NCBI RefSeq assembly: GCF_033095985.1
Contig: NZ_AP026802.1
Span: 124,001 to 188,000 of the forward strand
Direction: 5' to 3'
DNA: 64,000 nucleotides
DNA from: Xylocopilactobacillus apicola
Lineage (GTDB): Bacteria > Bacillota > Bacilli > Lactobacillales > Lactobacillaceae
In this document: in pieces, positions 39,247 to 49,123 of the stretch
Position numbering within the stretch: the stretch's first letter is position 1
How the letters are laid out: the number at the start of each line of letters is the position of its first letter
Position numbers and translations under genes: made by a program
Notes under the pieces: generated by a model
What the model was told of the DNA's origin: nothing
Databases searched by the model: none
The model's input: only the letters and a program-made list of their open reading frames with translations

Positions 39247-39957
39247 ATGAAAGCTAAAAGTAAATTCACGCCAACCGAGCTCAAAATTTATCAATTTATT
39301 CTGTCTAAACCAGATAAAGTGGTCAATTATAGTTTGCGCCAACTGGCTTTAAAGTTGAAAGTGTCGCCAGCTTCAGTTGTGCGAACAGTTAAAGATATGG
39401 GATATGCTCACTATGAAGATTTGTGTGAACAGCTAAAAAATAGTGCTGAAGATTTACCAGTAACTGACGACATTACCTACCAAGCTAGGTGGTATTTTCA
39501 ACAATCATTATCTCGGATTTACGATAAAAAAATTGATCAATTTAAGAAAATTGCCAAGGACTGTCTCGATTTCGTTTTTTTTGGAATTGGCACTTCAGGT
39601 TATTTGGCTGAGTACGGGGCCCGACAATTTGTTAATAACGGACAAAGTGCTTTTGTAATTTCTGATTCCTCATATCCAATTCAGCTTGGAAAAAAAGATT
39701 TTCCCAAGCGAGCTTTAATTGTTCTTTCGGTTAGTGGTGAAACTGATCATGTTATTAAAAGAGTAATTAACTTCAAAGCAAAAGGCGTTAAGATCATTAG
39801 TATTACGAACAATTCAGATAATACTTTGGCTCAATTATCAGATATTAATTTCGACTATATGTTGGAGCCAAAAATTATAGGGTATACAATTAATTTGACG
39901 AGCCAAATCCCGGTAGTTTATATCCTTGAGCGGCTTTCGCGTTCTTTTGATGAATGA
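39247..39957 (+). CDS. RpiR-family transcriptional regulator
   Basis: The 236-residue protein has an HTH_6 domain (LRQLALKLKVSPASVVRTVK) and a SIS domain (FFGIGTSGYLAEYGARQF; LIVLSVSGETDHVIKRV). It lies 38 bp after the SemiSWEET gene on the same strand and is followed by a second RpiR gene. It probably controls one of the beta-glucoside operons. Confidence 0.8.
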   Translation: MKAKSKFTPTELKIYQFILSKPDKVVNYSLRQLALKLKVSPASVVRTVKDMGYAHYEDLCEQLKNSAEDLPVTDDITYQARWYFQQSLSRIYDKKIDQFKKIAKDCLDFVFFGIGTSGYLAEYGARQFVNNGQSAFVISDSSYPIQLGKKDFPKRALIVLSVSGETDHVIKRVINFKAKGVKIISITNNSDNTLAQLSDINFDYMLEPKIIGYTINLTSQIPVVYILERLSRSFDE

Positions 39958-39996
39958 GATGATTACATTAAATGATTATTTTCTTGGTGAATAACA

Positions 39997-40860
39997 ATGA
40001 CCCTTTTAGAGACGATTCAAGCACGTTTAAGAAGACTGAGCCCCGTCAATCGGGCACTTGCTCAGCAAGTTCTTAATGATCCAGATTCCTTTTTAAATCA
40101 AACAACCTCACAAATTGCTCATGCTAGTGGGGTTTCAGACGCTTCGGTGATCCGCTTTGTTCGTTTATTTGGTTTTGCCGATTTGCGATCGTTTAAGTTG
40201 ACGCTCGCCCGAGAAGAAGATCAGTTCATCCCCGACACCCCGCTAGATCCTTTGGTACAAGATGAGGATGACTTATCGACGATGATGCATAAGCTAAGCC
40301 AAACAACAACAGAGGCAGTTAATGATCTTCTTAATGAATTAGATCAAGCAGCTTTGAAAGAGGCAATTAAAATTTTGCGTCATGCGAACCGAATTTATTT
40401 AGCAGGGGTTAGTGCCTCGGCATTAGCAGCACAAGATCTTTATCAGAAATTGATTCGAGCTGGTAAATTGGCTATTTTTGATCGTGATACTCATACAGCT
40501 TTGGAGCGGGCTTATTACATGACGGCAGATGATGTGTTGATCGCTTTTTCTTACGGCGGTTTCACCAAGGAAGTGGTCTTGATGGCTCAGCAAGCTCGTA
40601 AAAATGGGGCGCCTGTAATTGTTGTAACTCGAAAGTCTAGCAATCCTTTACGCGAGACAGCCAGTTGTGTAATCACTTTGCCACCAACCGAGTCACTTTT
40701 AAGAATTGGGGCGATTACCTCACTTTTTGGCGAGACTTACGTTGCTAACATTCTTTTCTTGGGAACGGTGCAGGGCAGCTTAAATAAAATGGAACAAAAT
40801 TATCGTGCCACAACTCAGTTGACAAACAAATTAAAATTAAAAGGCAATAAAGACAAATGA
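39997..40860 (+). CDS. RpiR/MurR-family transcriptional regulator
   Basis: The 287-residue protein has a classic HTH_6 domain (TTSQIAHASGVSDASVIRFV) and a complete SIS domain (IYLAGVSASALAAQDLYQKL; LIAFSYGGFTKEVVLMAQQA). It is longer and closer to MurR-type regulators than its neighbour. The target is unknown. It ends at a terminator whose stem may begin inside the last codons. Confidence 0.82.
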   Translation: MTLLETIQARLRRLSPVNRALAQQVLNDPDSFLNQTTSQIAHASGVSDASVIRFVRLFGFADLRSFKLTLAREEDQFIPDTPLDPLVQDEDDLSTMMHKLSQTTTEAVNDLLNELDQAALKEAIKILRHANRIYLAGVSASALAAQDLYQKLIRAGKLAIFDRDTHTALERAYYMTADDVLIAFSYGGFTKEVVLMAQQARKNGAPVIVVTRKSSNPLRETASCVITLPPTESLLRIGAITSLFGETYVANILFLGTVQGSLNKMEQNYRATTQLTNKLKLKGNKDK

Positions 40861-40892
40861 AAGGACAACTTGAGCGTTTGTCTTTTTTGTTA
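40861..40892 (+). terminator. Terminator after the RpiR gene
   Basis: GGACAA and TTGTCT pair around a short loop and are followed by TTTTTG. The stem can be extended upstream into the stop codon region (AAAGACAAA with TTTGTCTTT). Confidence 0.65.
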
Positions 40893-40957
40893 AGGATTGC
40901 ACGGGTTCAAATTTAAATAAGAAAAAATAATGAAAATTGTTCGAAATTAATTGTTAC

Positions 40958-41140
40958 ATGGACTTTGCTGATTTGTCGTTTGGCGGCAGCTCTTATCGGA
41001 GCAATAACTTAGAACGGTGGAATTATTATTTTTGCAATTTAGATATTTACCGGAAGCCAGTCAACAGCAAAATTCAAGCGCCGTTTGATCCAATCGATAA
41101 TAATTTGGAAGTCATGCAGGAATTGATTTTGATTCAGTGA
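40958..41140 (+). CDS. Doubtful small hypothetical ORF
   Basis: A 60-codon frame from ATG encodes an aromatic-rich sequence (for example ERWNYYFCNLDIY) without a ribosome binding site or recognised family. It may be a remnant or chance. The rest of 40893-41220 shows nothing recognisable. Confidence 0.2.
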   Translation: MDFADLSFGGSSYRSNNLERWNYYFCNLDIYRKPVNSKIQAPFDPIDNNLEVMQELILIQ

Positions 41141-41220
41141 GTGGTATGCTAGCGAAAGTAATGAAAAACCTGCAGAAAGAGGTAAAAAGGCTGCAGAAAG
41201 TTCAGAAATTATTTGTGATT

Positions 41221-42236
41221 TTAATATTGATCGAGAGCGGTTCTGATTAATTCAGGAAGCGCTTGATAATCTGCTAAAATTTGTTCTTTAGTTTGGAATA
41301 TTCCATATCTAGTTGACTTTGATTTTCCATATTTTTCGATTATTCCTTTTTGTATGAGTGAGTTTAAGGAATTGGTTACTTGAGTTCGAGTCAATTCGGT
41401 AATTGTTTCAATTTGTTTATGAGATAAAGAATTTCCAGGTGAACTAATTATCGACTTTAATATTATCCTCTCTCTTTCGTTGATTTCCTCCCCTTGAAAG
41501 GTACTTAGGAAATCAACTTTCCAAATTTTTAAAATGGTTTTTTCAACATTAGTTTTAATTTCAGGAGGGGCATATTTATTAAGCAAAGATGATTCGTATA
41601 TTTTTTCTCCTCCGTGACCAGCTCTTTCACCATAGCCCGCCTGTACAAATAATTTAGAAATTATAACATTTCTGTTTATTGAGTCATTGGTGTAGAAAAA
41701 ATTTGCGGTGGAACTTTCATTTTACCGGGATTAGCAAACTCGTAATAGTTTAAATAGTTATTTACAATTAAAGGAAGATCACCAAAATAATCGGTATGCA
41801 TTAACATATTGATTAAACCCTCTCTAAGTGCTATTGTCATTGGAGTTTTGTGGTCAATTCTTTGAGCCGATTCTTTATCGATTGTAAAAGGGTTCTCTAT
41901 TGTTGAATATAACTTTTGTTCCACTGTTTTAAAAAAGGTATAAATGTTTAAATCGCTTTCGATGGATGAAATGCGATCTGTCCACCGATCTTTTTCAGGA
42001 TGACTTTTGTCATAGTAATCTAATTGAAAATGCGGAAAAGCATGGATTATTGCGTTGTTTTTCCCAAAGAACAATAGGCCTCCTGCGGTAATGCCCCACT
42101 TCCCGTCATTTTCGTAGTCTTTTGATAAAACCCTGATTCTTTTAAGAAACTCATTGATATCTAAACTGGAATATGATTCATATCCGTTTCGGTTTAATAA
42201 GTCGTTTTTATAGCCAATGATAGATTCATAGTCCAA
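41221..42236 (-). pseudogene. AlbA/RecG-like ATPase (HATPase_c_4) remnant, truncated and frameshifted
   Basis: Two minus-strand frames together form the C-terminal two thirds of an AlbA_2/RecG-like protein. The first part (42236-41676) contains the GHKL-type segment REGLINMLMHTDYFGD and YYEFANPGKMKVP, and breaks off after FSTPMTQ with TAA. Right after this, another frame reads NRNVIISKLFVQAGYGERAG and continues into 41586-41221, which ends in a winged-helix domain. Loss of 1 or 4 bases at TCAATAAAC would explain the break. The N-terminal AlbA_2 domain is missing. The gene is therefore dead twice over. Confidence 0.75.
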
Positions 42237-42268
42237 AACGTTGCTCCGATTGCTTACTTATTTGTAAT

Positions 42269-42802
42269 TTATTTATCCATTTCTTGGAACTTCATGATGA
42301 GCTTATCTTTAAGTTCTTTTTTCTTTTTAAATTTTAGATCCAATTTGATATTAATTTCATTAATCTTGCTATTTAAACTTGGGTTATCTTTGAGCTCAAC
42401 TCCAGGGATGAACAAATGATAGGCTTCTAAGATATCTTCTGAATTATAGCCATTTTCATATGCCCAGCGATTAAGTTCGAGTTCTTGATTCTCTTTGTGG
42501 ATTTCCTTGATTACATCGTTAAAACTTTGAGACGTAAAGTGCTTGTGGAAATGTCCAGCCAAGATACCCTCTAACAAGCGTCTCAGATCCAACTCCTCAA
42601 CCGAGTTTGATGACGCAACGTGTTCCTTGATTGCAGCTTCGTTTTCTGGCGTTTTTTCATCCATATAGTTATTTAAAAGCTCGATTAAGTAATCGTAGTC
42701 AATGATCTCGCTTGAGTATTTTTCAACCGAAATTTTGATATCAGTGAAATCCATTTGCTTCTTTTGGGGCAATTTTTCGTTGAAGTCATTCATTCGATCC
42801 AT
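42269..42802 (-). pseudogene. Type I restriction HsdR, C-terminal remnant
   Basis: About 177 residues match the helical C-terminal domain of type I restriction subunit R. They read DFTDIKISVEKYSSEIIDYD, then YLIELLNN, a LDLRRLLEGILAGH segment and a final coiled coil. The nuclease and helicase domains (about 800 residues) are absent, and no hsdM or hsdS lies nearby. The start at 42802 is probably just the first in-frame ATG after a deletion. It marks the left part of the defence island as decayed. Confidence 0.6.
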
Positions 42803-42952
42803 GACATTATACTATTCTTTGCTGTTAAACCAATGGTTCTTCGTATAGTAGTAACGCATATAATAGTTATGCATGACAATATTTGTTATAATTTGATTGT
42901 TAATACATGTAAGACTTGTGTAGTAGCATACTTAAATGTTTTGGAGAAAAAA

Positions 42953-43608
42953 TTGCTATTTGGAACCCCGATATTATTTAGAATTGCTTATTTTTTTACA
43001 TCGTTCGCCCCAGCGTTACTGTTGGTCGAGTTTGGAGCAAACAATAGATTGAAAAAAATGATGGGGATGAGCAGCTTATTTATTATTTTAATTACTATAA
43101 TTTTCATCATTTGTTCTGGATTTTACATAAAGAACCATTTAGAAAAAGCTCAAATGAATTCGAAAAATACAGTTAACAATGTTGTTTTAAACTTTAATAT
43201 AAAGAAAAAGAGCTATGGCGAGCATTATGTAATCCAGTCTCAAAAGGGAATCAAAGTCAATTCTGGGTTTATTTCTTTTACTACGTCGATAGTTGCTCCC
43301 TCACTAATCTTTAATTTTTTGAAAGAGGATCAAGTTTTAATTTCTTTTGCTATAATAATCACTTTTTTATCTTAATGATGATGAGTAATGATGTATTTCC
43401 CAATATTGTTTTACCGTTATTTGGTGTTCAGCTAATGGTTACTTATGATAGATATAATATTTTTTATTTTTCTAATAATACTGATATATTATCGGGTGTT
43501 AAAAAATTAAATAGCATCGGAACTGCTGGAAGTCTTGCGAGGACGTTTATAATTACGGATATTGAAGTTGAAGACAGTGAATTGAAAGATAATAAATATG
43601 ACAAATAA
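42953..43608 (+). CDS. KwaA-like 4-TM membrane protein, frameshifted in a T run
   Basis: Read as one gene, this encodes about 218 residues with four hydrophobic segments. They are YFFTSFAPALLLVEFG, then SLFIILITIIFIICSGFYI, then SIVAPSLIFNFL, and a last one running from SFAIIITF into NIVLPLFGVQLMVTY. The start TTG at 42953 has GGAG six bases upstream. The frame stops at 43373-43375. One more T in the T6 tract at 43363-43368 would restore a frame reading ITFFILMMMSNDVF into the ORF 43375-43608. Four helices, size and the following gene resemble KwaA of the Kiwa anti-phage system. That call is by memory of the architecture and may be wrong. The T-run shift may be mutation, slippage or error. 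Confidence 0.5.
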
Positions 43609-44605
43609 TTTTTATGCAGTAGGGTGGCAATCTCCCAACAGAAGTCAGTCGTTTGGACAAGTTAAGAATTTTAGAAAAGTAAACATTAAAAAGGGGTTTG
43701 ATGAATTTGTCAAACAAATTAAATTTTCTGGAGTTTCTCAGGAATTAGAGAGTGATCCAGTCAGTAAATTTGAAGATGCTAAGTCTTGCTTAGAAAATGT
43801 TGAAACTAATGGTAACAATACAGATGTGCACTTTTATAGAAAAGTTACAGAAAAATATACAAATGAACTTTCAAGAATTAATAAAATAAATGATCAACTA
43901 AATGAGGATTTACCGCCTTTAAAAAACTTTGAAAATATACGATTTTATATTTTGACAGATTCAGATGAAAGCAATACTTATAGATTTTATATTAAAGCTT
44001 TAAGAACGACTAAAATAAAAACGAGATTTATTTTAACAATTATTGATAGTCTTCTAAATATTAATGATATTGAACATAATGGAAAGTCTCTTCCCTATGG
44101 TGTTTGTTATGTTGAAGTTTTAGATAGAAACAGCAATATAGTTCAATATATATTTGATGTGCAGGAGTATGAAGATATATTTGGGTTAAATGATTCAAAA
44201 ATAAAGATGGCCAAATTAAATTTCGAAAAATTTATATCCGTTGAAAATAATGTTAAACCAGAATATATGATTTCTGGAACTTATTCAGTTAAAGTTGATG
44301 ACAGGGAACGTGAGGGAATATATAAAAAGATAAAAGAAGACAGAAAACTCGCAAAAGCACTCGCTAAATACAACGGAGAGGCTAATGACTTTGAATGGGA
44401 AAATATAAAAAGATCTAATGAAATGGCTGAACAGTTTAGACAGACTCCATTTAAATTTGATAATGATTCAAAAGAAATTTTCTTAACCTCAGATTCTTTA
44501 GATGCGTGGGTTTCAGCCATTACTAATACAAAGAAACATAGTATAGCTAAAGGTGAGGATGAAGACAGTTTAGCAAGAAATAGAAAAACTACTAAAACTG
44601 AATAA
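43598..44605 (+). CDS. KwaB-like (DUF4868-like) protein, putative Kiwa partner
   Basis: This is a 335-residue soluble protein without transmembrane segments. It opens MTNNFYAVGWQSPNRSQSFG, has a beta-rich middle (RFYIKALRTTKIKTRF) with YIFDVQEYEDIFGLNDSKI near residue 190, and a lysine-rich helical C-terminus. Length, position 11 bases inside the end of the 4-TM gene and the middle-domain pattern fit KwaB (about 320 residues), the DNA-engaging effector of Kiwa. I cannot align it, so another two-gene defence pair remains possible. No strong ribosome binding site is seen, which suggests coupling to the upstream gene. Confidence 0.45.
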   Translation: MTNNFYAVGWQSPNRSQSFGQVKNFRKVNIKKGFDEFVKQIKFSGVSQELESDPVSKFEDAKSCLENVETNGNNTDVHFYRKVTEKYTNELSRINKINDQLNEDLPPLKNFENIRFYILTDSDESNTYRFYIKALRTTKIKTRFILTIIDSLLNINDIEHNGKSLPYGVCYVEVLDRNSNIVQYIFDVQEYEDIFGLNDSKIKMAKLNFEKFISVENNVKPEYMISGTYSVKVDDREREGIYKKIKEDRKLAKALAKYNGEANDFEWENIKRSNEMAEQFRQTPFKFDNDSKEIFLTSDSLDAWVSAITNTKKHSIAKGEDEDSLARNRKTTKTE

Positions 44606-44698
44606 ATTTAAAATTAATGACTATTGAAGTTTATTAATGTTCGCTGATGGTTCGAGTTTTATAATTATAACTATAATAATTTATATAAAGGTCTCATA

Positions 44699-47600
44699 AT
44701 GGAAAAACAAACGACAACTAAAAGTAATTTTGAATTTTTACAAAATAATTTATATACCCAAGCTTACTATGATACAGCTCACGACGCAGAGGATTTATAT
44801 GCTGATGGTAAATTCAGCAATGAATTTGAATCGATTCGTAAAGTAGCCGAAAATGTTGCTTCAGAAATACTAGATCAAGAATTTGTTGAAGTGGATGACC
44901 GAAGCACCTTCAATGACCGTTTAAGACAAATAAAAGAACGAAATCTCGCAAGTAAAGAGGTATTAGATGATTTTTATTATTTAAAACAATCTGGTAACGA
45001 GGCTGCTCATACCCTGAAAAAAGCGTCAAAAGAGGATGGGTATAAGGGATTACAGAAGATGTACCATATTTTAGTTTGGTTTGTCCGTACCTATTATGAT
45101 CCTGAATTAAAAGTAAATAAATTTGTCGAACCGCATCAGAGTGTTACATATCAAACCGCTGAAAGAAAACTAATCTATGTTCAAACGGCTGATAATGAAG
45201 ATGGAGAATGGCCTCAATACCGAGGTTTGGAAAAAATCGGCGATGCTTCGATTCCTAGCTTTGAAATGGATAGTAGACCAAACAGTGAAGATTTAAGAAG
45301 TGCTGCTGATAAGCGAGTGGGCAGTTATATGAAGACTGCAGGGGTTCCTTACAATTTGCAGTGGGCAGAACTAGCTTATCGTCAATCTGACCATTATTGG
45401 TTTCGTGATTACGATGTACATGATGTTCTTCTTCGTTCTGGAATTGAGAAAAAAGAAGTTGGCGAAGGTAATGAATGGTTTAAAACCGACTTAGATACTG
45501 CCAAAAAAGCAATTAAGGCAGTTAAAGAAGGTCGTAGTTCAATTGAGGCGCCAAACTTAAACACACCAATTAAAATAGTTTTGAGACCAGAACAATCAGA
45601 CGCTGTTAAGAAAACTGAGCAAACTTTCAAAAAACACCACAAAATGCTCTGGAATGCGAAAATGCGTTTTGGTAAAACTCTAACTGCACTTCAATTAATT
45701 AAAGATGAAAAATACAAACATGTCTTAATTATGACCCATCGACCAGTCGTAGATCAGGGTTGGTTTGATGACTTCACCAAAATCGGAATGGGTGAAGCAG
45801 GCTATATCTATGGTTCTAAAAAAGAAGGAGAAGACTTTTCTTATTTAGCCAATACAGATAAACCGTTTGTATACTTTGCAAGTTTGCAAGATCTTCGAGG
45901 TTCTGAGCTTGTTGGTGGCACCATCGATAAGAATCGTGAATTGTTCAACACGGATTGGGATTTAGTAATTATTGATGAGGCTCATGAAGGAACGCAAACT
46001 GAATTAGCCCAGCAGGTTTTAGATCAAGTGGTCCAAAAAGATCATACCAAGTTGCTGGAACTATCGGGAACACCATTTAATCTCATGGATCAGTATGAAG
46101 AAGATCAAGTTTATACTTGGGATTATGTGATGGAGCAAAAGGCAAAGTATGACTGGTCAAATGATCACCCGGATGAAAAGAATCCATATGATGGTTTGCC
46201 TAAGGTATCAATGTATACCTTTGAAATGCAGAAAAAATTTGACGATTCCCGATTTGTTACTGATGAAAGACAATCTTTTAATTTTAAAGAGTTTTTTAGA
46301 GTAGATAAGCATGATCAATTCGTTTATGAAGCAAAAGTGAAACAATTTTTAGATAATATTTCAACTCCTGATAAGAAGACCAATTATCCTTTTTCAACTG
46401 AGGATTTTCGAAATCAATTAAGACACACGTTGTGGATTATGCCAGGAGTTAAGGAAGCTAATGCTTTAGAAGATTTGATGAATAGACATCCGGTTTTTGG
46501 CATGGACTACAATATTGTGAATGTTGTCCGTAACGGTGATAATGGGATCACTTCTGAAAGTGATATTAAAAGAGTGAACGAAGCGATGAAGCCAGATCCC
46601 GCAAATACTAAGACGATTACCTTAACAGTTCGTAAACTTACAACGGGAGTGACAATTAAGCCATGGACAGGAGTTCTGTTCTTGTCTAATACTAACAGTG
46701 CAATGCAGTATTTGCAGGCAGCATTTCGAGCACAAACTCCGTATTCATCACCAACTTTTGGTCAGAAAACCAATTGTTATATTTTTGATTTTGCCCCTGA
46801 TCGAGCATTGACGATTATGGCAGAATCAACGCAGTTAAAAACAGGTGTTGGAAAAGTCACTAGTTCGGTTCAAAAAGAAAAAATGAGCGAACTGATGAAT
46901 TTTTTGCCGATCATCGGGGAAACTGGTCAGGGAATGAAGGCTTTCAAGGTTGATTCTCTTTTGGCAAAAATTAAAAGAGTCTATGCTGAGAAAGCGGTTC
47001 GTTCAGGGTTTGATGATGATTCTCTTTATAGCGATGAACTTTTGAAAATCCAAGATGCGGATCTTAAAGACTTTGATAATTTGAAGGCTATTGTGGGGAC
47101 AACTCAAGCTGACAAGAAACCACTTAAAGTAGATATCAATCATCAAGGGCTTTCCGATGAAGAGTATGAAGCAGCAGTTCGAGCTGAAAAGAAGCCAAAA
47201 AAAGAGCGTTCTTTGGAAGAACAGGCTGCAATCGACAAAATGAATTCGTTAAAGAAACAACGTAAAACTTTGATTTCGATTTTGCGGTCAATTTCAATCC
47301 GAATTCCGTTGATGATTTATGGAATGGATGTAGAGCTCGAAGAAGATGTTGATATTAAGAAGTTTATAAAAAATGTTGATGATCAGTCTTGGATTGAATT
47401 TATGCCAAAAGGTGTGACGAAAGAACTCTTTAAGCAATTTACTAAATATTTTGATCAAGATGTATTTATTGAAGCAGGGAAAATCATCCGACGGCGGGTT
47501 AAAGCACTTGATAAATTAGATCCAATTGAACGAGTTGAACAGTTGACGGCAATATTTAGTACCTTTAAAAACCCTGATAAAGAAACAGTTTTAACCCCTT

Positions 47601-49123
47601 GGCGAGTTGTTAATATGCAATTAGGGATGACACTTGGAGGATATTCTTTCTTTGACGAACATTATCAGTATGAGACAATTGAGGGTAAAAGAGCTAATCA
47701 TTGGATTGAAACAGAGTATACAAATCAAATTTTTAACCCTGAAAGCCATATTTTAGAAATTAATTCCAAGACCGGACTTTATCCACTCTATGCAACGATG
47801 TCGATCTATTGGCAAGAATATCAAAAGTTAAATAATGAACATGCTGGCAAGTTTGATTTTGGAGATCAACTCGATCTATGGGCAAAAATTTTAAAGAATA
47901 ATATTTTTGTAATTGCTAAAACTCCGATGGCAAAGGCAATTACCCAAAGAACTTTATCTGGTTTTCGTGGATTAGATACGAATATTGAGTTCGTTAAGAA
48001 TATTGTTGAAGATTCTAAAAAAGATGTTGATGAAGAAGCTAAGAAGATTAAGGGGATGCTTAATAATATGAAGTTTGACGTAGTGATCGGAAATCCGCCG
48101 TATCAGGATGAAAGTAGAGGAGATAATGATAAGTTTGCCCCACCTATTTATAATGAATTTATGGAATTATCCTATAAATTATCGGATTTAGTTATTTTAA
48201 TCACTCCGGCAAGGTTTTTGTTTGGAACAGGAAGCACTCCAAAAAATTGGAATAGAAAAATGCTTTCAGATAATCATTTTAAAATTATTAAATATGTATC
48301 GGATAGTTCTTCAGTTTTTCCCAAAACTGATATAAAAGGTGGTGTAGTAATAACACTATATGATAAGGAGCATTTTTTCTCTTCTATACATGATTTATAT
48401 AATCCAGCAGGAATTTTTGTGCCATATACTTCATTGGTTTCAATCATGAAAAAAGTACTAAATAAAACGACAAATATGGGGTTAGATAAAATTGTTTATG
48501 CAGCTGAAACTTATAAATTTACGGATTTAATGCATAAAGAACACCCTTCAGTAGTTAATCGTCTTAGCAATGGACATAAGTATGATTTAAAATCTAATGT
48601 ATTTGATAATTTGAATGACATTTTCTTTGAATTTATTCCAAATGATAATAAAAGTTATATAAAAATTTATGGAATAGGAAATAAACATAGAACTTATAGG
48701 TACATTAGAAAAGACTATATATTAAGTGGCCCCAATTTTAACAACTGGAAAGTATATCTTCCTAATGCAAATGGAAGTGGATCTTTAGGAGAAGTCATAA
48801 GTAGTCCTTTTATAGGTAAACCAGGAACAGGGAATACACAAACATTTATTAGTATAGGCAATTTCAATTCAGAATACGAGGCAAATTCTACGCTAAAATA
48901 TATAAAAACAAAATTTGCAAGAACAATGCTTGGTATCCTGAAAGTAACACAAAACGGCAATAAGGATGCTTGGAGACTTATTCCACTTCAAGATTTCACT
49001 CCTAATTCTGATATTGATTGGTCAAAATCTATAACAGAAATAGATCAGCAATTGTATAGAAAATATGATCTATCAGAAGATGAAATCAACTTTATTGAAA
49101 CGAAAGTACAGGCAATGGATTAG
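44699..49123 (+). CDS. Helicase-methyltransferase fusion restriction-modification protein
   Basis: The 1474-residue protein has an N-terminal helical domain with EAAHTLKKASKEDGYKG (DUF4145-like). A superfamily 2 helicase follows at about 300-800, with MRFGKTLTALQL (Walker A-like), VIIDEAHEGT (DEAH) and LSGTPFNL. The third part is an Eco57I-type N6-adenine methyltransferase, with HILEINSKTGLYPLY at about residue 1020 (variant motif I), NPPYQD at about 1135 (motif IV) and a C-terminal specificity-like region. No PD-(D/E)XK motif is obvious, so the nuclease part is unclear. It overlaps or abuts the next gene at 49123. AAAGG precedes the ATG. It is probably a single-chain restriction-modification or related phage-defence enzyme. 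Confidence 0.75.
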   Translation: MEKQTTTKSNFEFLQNNLYTQAYYDTAHDAEDLYADGKFSNEFESIRKVAENVASEILDQEFVEVDDRSTFNDRLRQIKERNLASKEVLDDFYYLKQSGNEAAHTLKKASKEDGYKGLQKMYHILVWFVRTYYDPELKVNKFVEPHQSVTYQTAERKLIYVQTADNEDGEWPQYRGLEKIGDASIPSFEMDSRPNSEDLRSAADKRVGSYMKTAGVPYNLQWAELAYRQSDHYWFRDYDVHDVLLRSGIEKKEVGEGNEWFKTDLDTAKKAIKAVKEGRSSIEAPNLNTPIKIVLRPEQSDAVKKTEQTFKKHHKMLWNAKMRFGKTLTALQLIKDEKYKHVLIMTHRPVVDQGWFDDFTKIGMGEAGYIYGSKKEGEDFSYLANTDKPFVYFASLQDLRGSELVGGTIDKNRELFNTDWDLVIIDEAHEGTQTELAQQVLDQVVQKDHTKLLELSGTPFNLMDQYEEDQVYTWDYVMEQKAKYDWSNDHPDEKNPYDGLPKVSMYTFEMQKKFDDSRFVTDERQSFNFKEFFRVDKHDQFVYEAKVKQFLDNISTPDKKTNYPFSTEDFRNQLRHTLWIMPGVKEANALEDLMNRHPVFGMDYNIVNVVRNGDNGITSESDIKRVNEAMKPDPANTKTITLTVRKLTTGVTIKPWTGVLFLSNTNSAMQYLQAAFRAQTPYSSPTFGQKTNCYIFDFAPDRALTIMAESTQLKTGVGKVTSSVQKEKMSELMNFLPIIGETGQGMKAFKVDSLLAKIKRVYAEKAVRSGFDDDSLYSDELLKIQDADLKDFDNLKAIVGTTQADKKPLKVDINHQGLSDEEYEAAVRAEKKPKKERSLEEQAAIDKMNSLKKQRKTLISILRSISIRIPLMIYGMDVELEEDVDIKKFIKNVDDQSWIEFMPKGVTKELFKQFTKYFDQDVFIEAGKIIRRRVKALDKLDPIERVEQLTAIFSTFKNPDKETVLTPWRVVNMQLGMTLGGYSFFDEHYQYETIEGKRANHWIETEYTNQIFNPESHILEINSKTGLYPLYATMSIYWQEYQKLNNEHAGKFDFGDQLDLWAKILKNNIFVIAKTPMAKAITQRTLSGFRGLDTNIEFVKNIVEDSKKDVDEEAKKIKGMLNNMKFDVVIGNPPYQDESRGDNDKFAPPIYNEFMELSYKLSDLVILITPARFLFGTGSTPKNWNRKMLSDNHFKIIKYVSDSSSVFPKTDIKGGVVITLYDKEHFFSSIHDLYNPAGIFVPYTSLVSIMKKVLNKTTNMGLDKIVYAAETYKFTDLMHKEHPSVVNRLSNGHKYDLKSNVFDNLNDIFFEFIPNDNKSYIKIYGIGNKHRTYRYIRKDYILSGPNFNNWKVYLPNANGSGSLGEVISSPFIGKPGTGNTQTFISIGNFNSEYEANSTLKYIKTKFARTMLGILKVTQNGNKDAWRLIPLQDFTPNSDIDWSKSITEIDQQLYRKYDLSEDEINFIETKVQAMD

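Noticed and set aside
42755-42952. N-terminal extension of the 4-TM protein frame back to 42755
   Set aside because: It overlaps the HsdR remnant; a good ribosome binding site and TTG start lie at 42943-42955.
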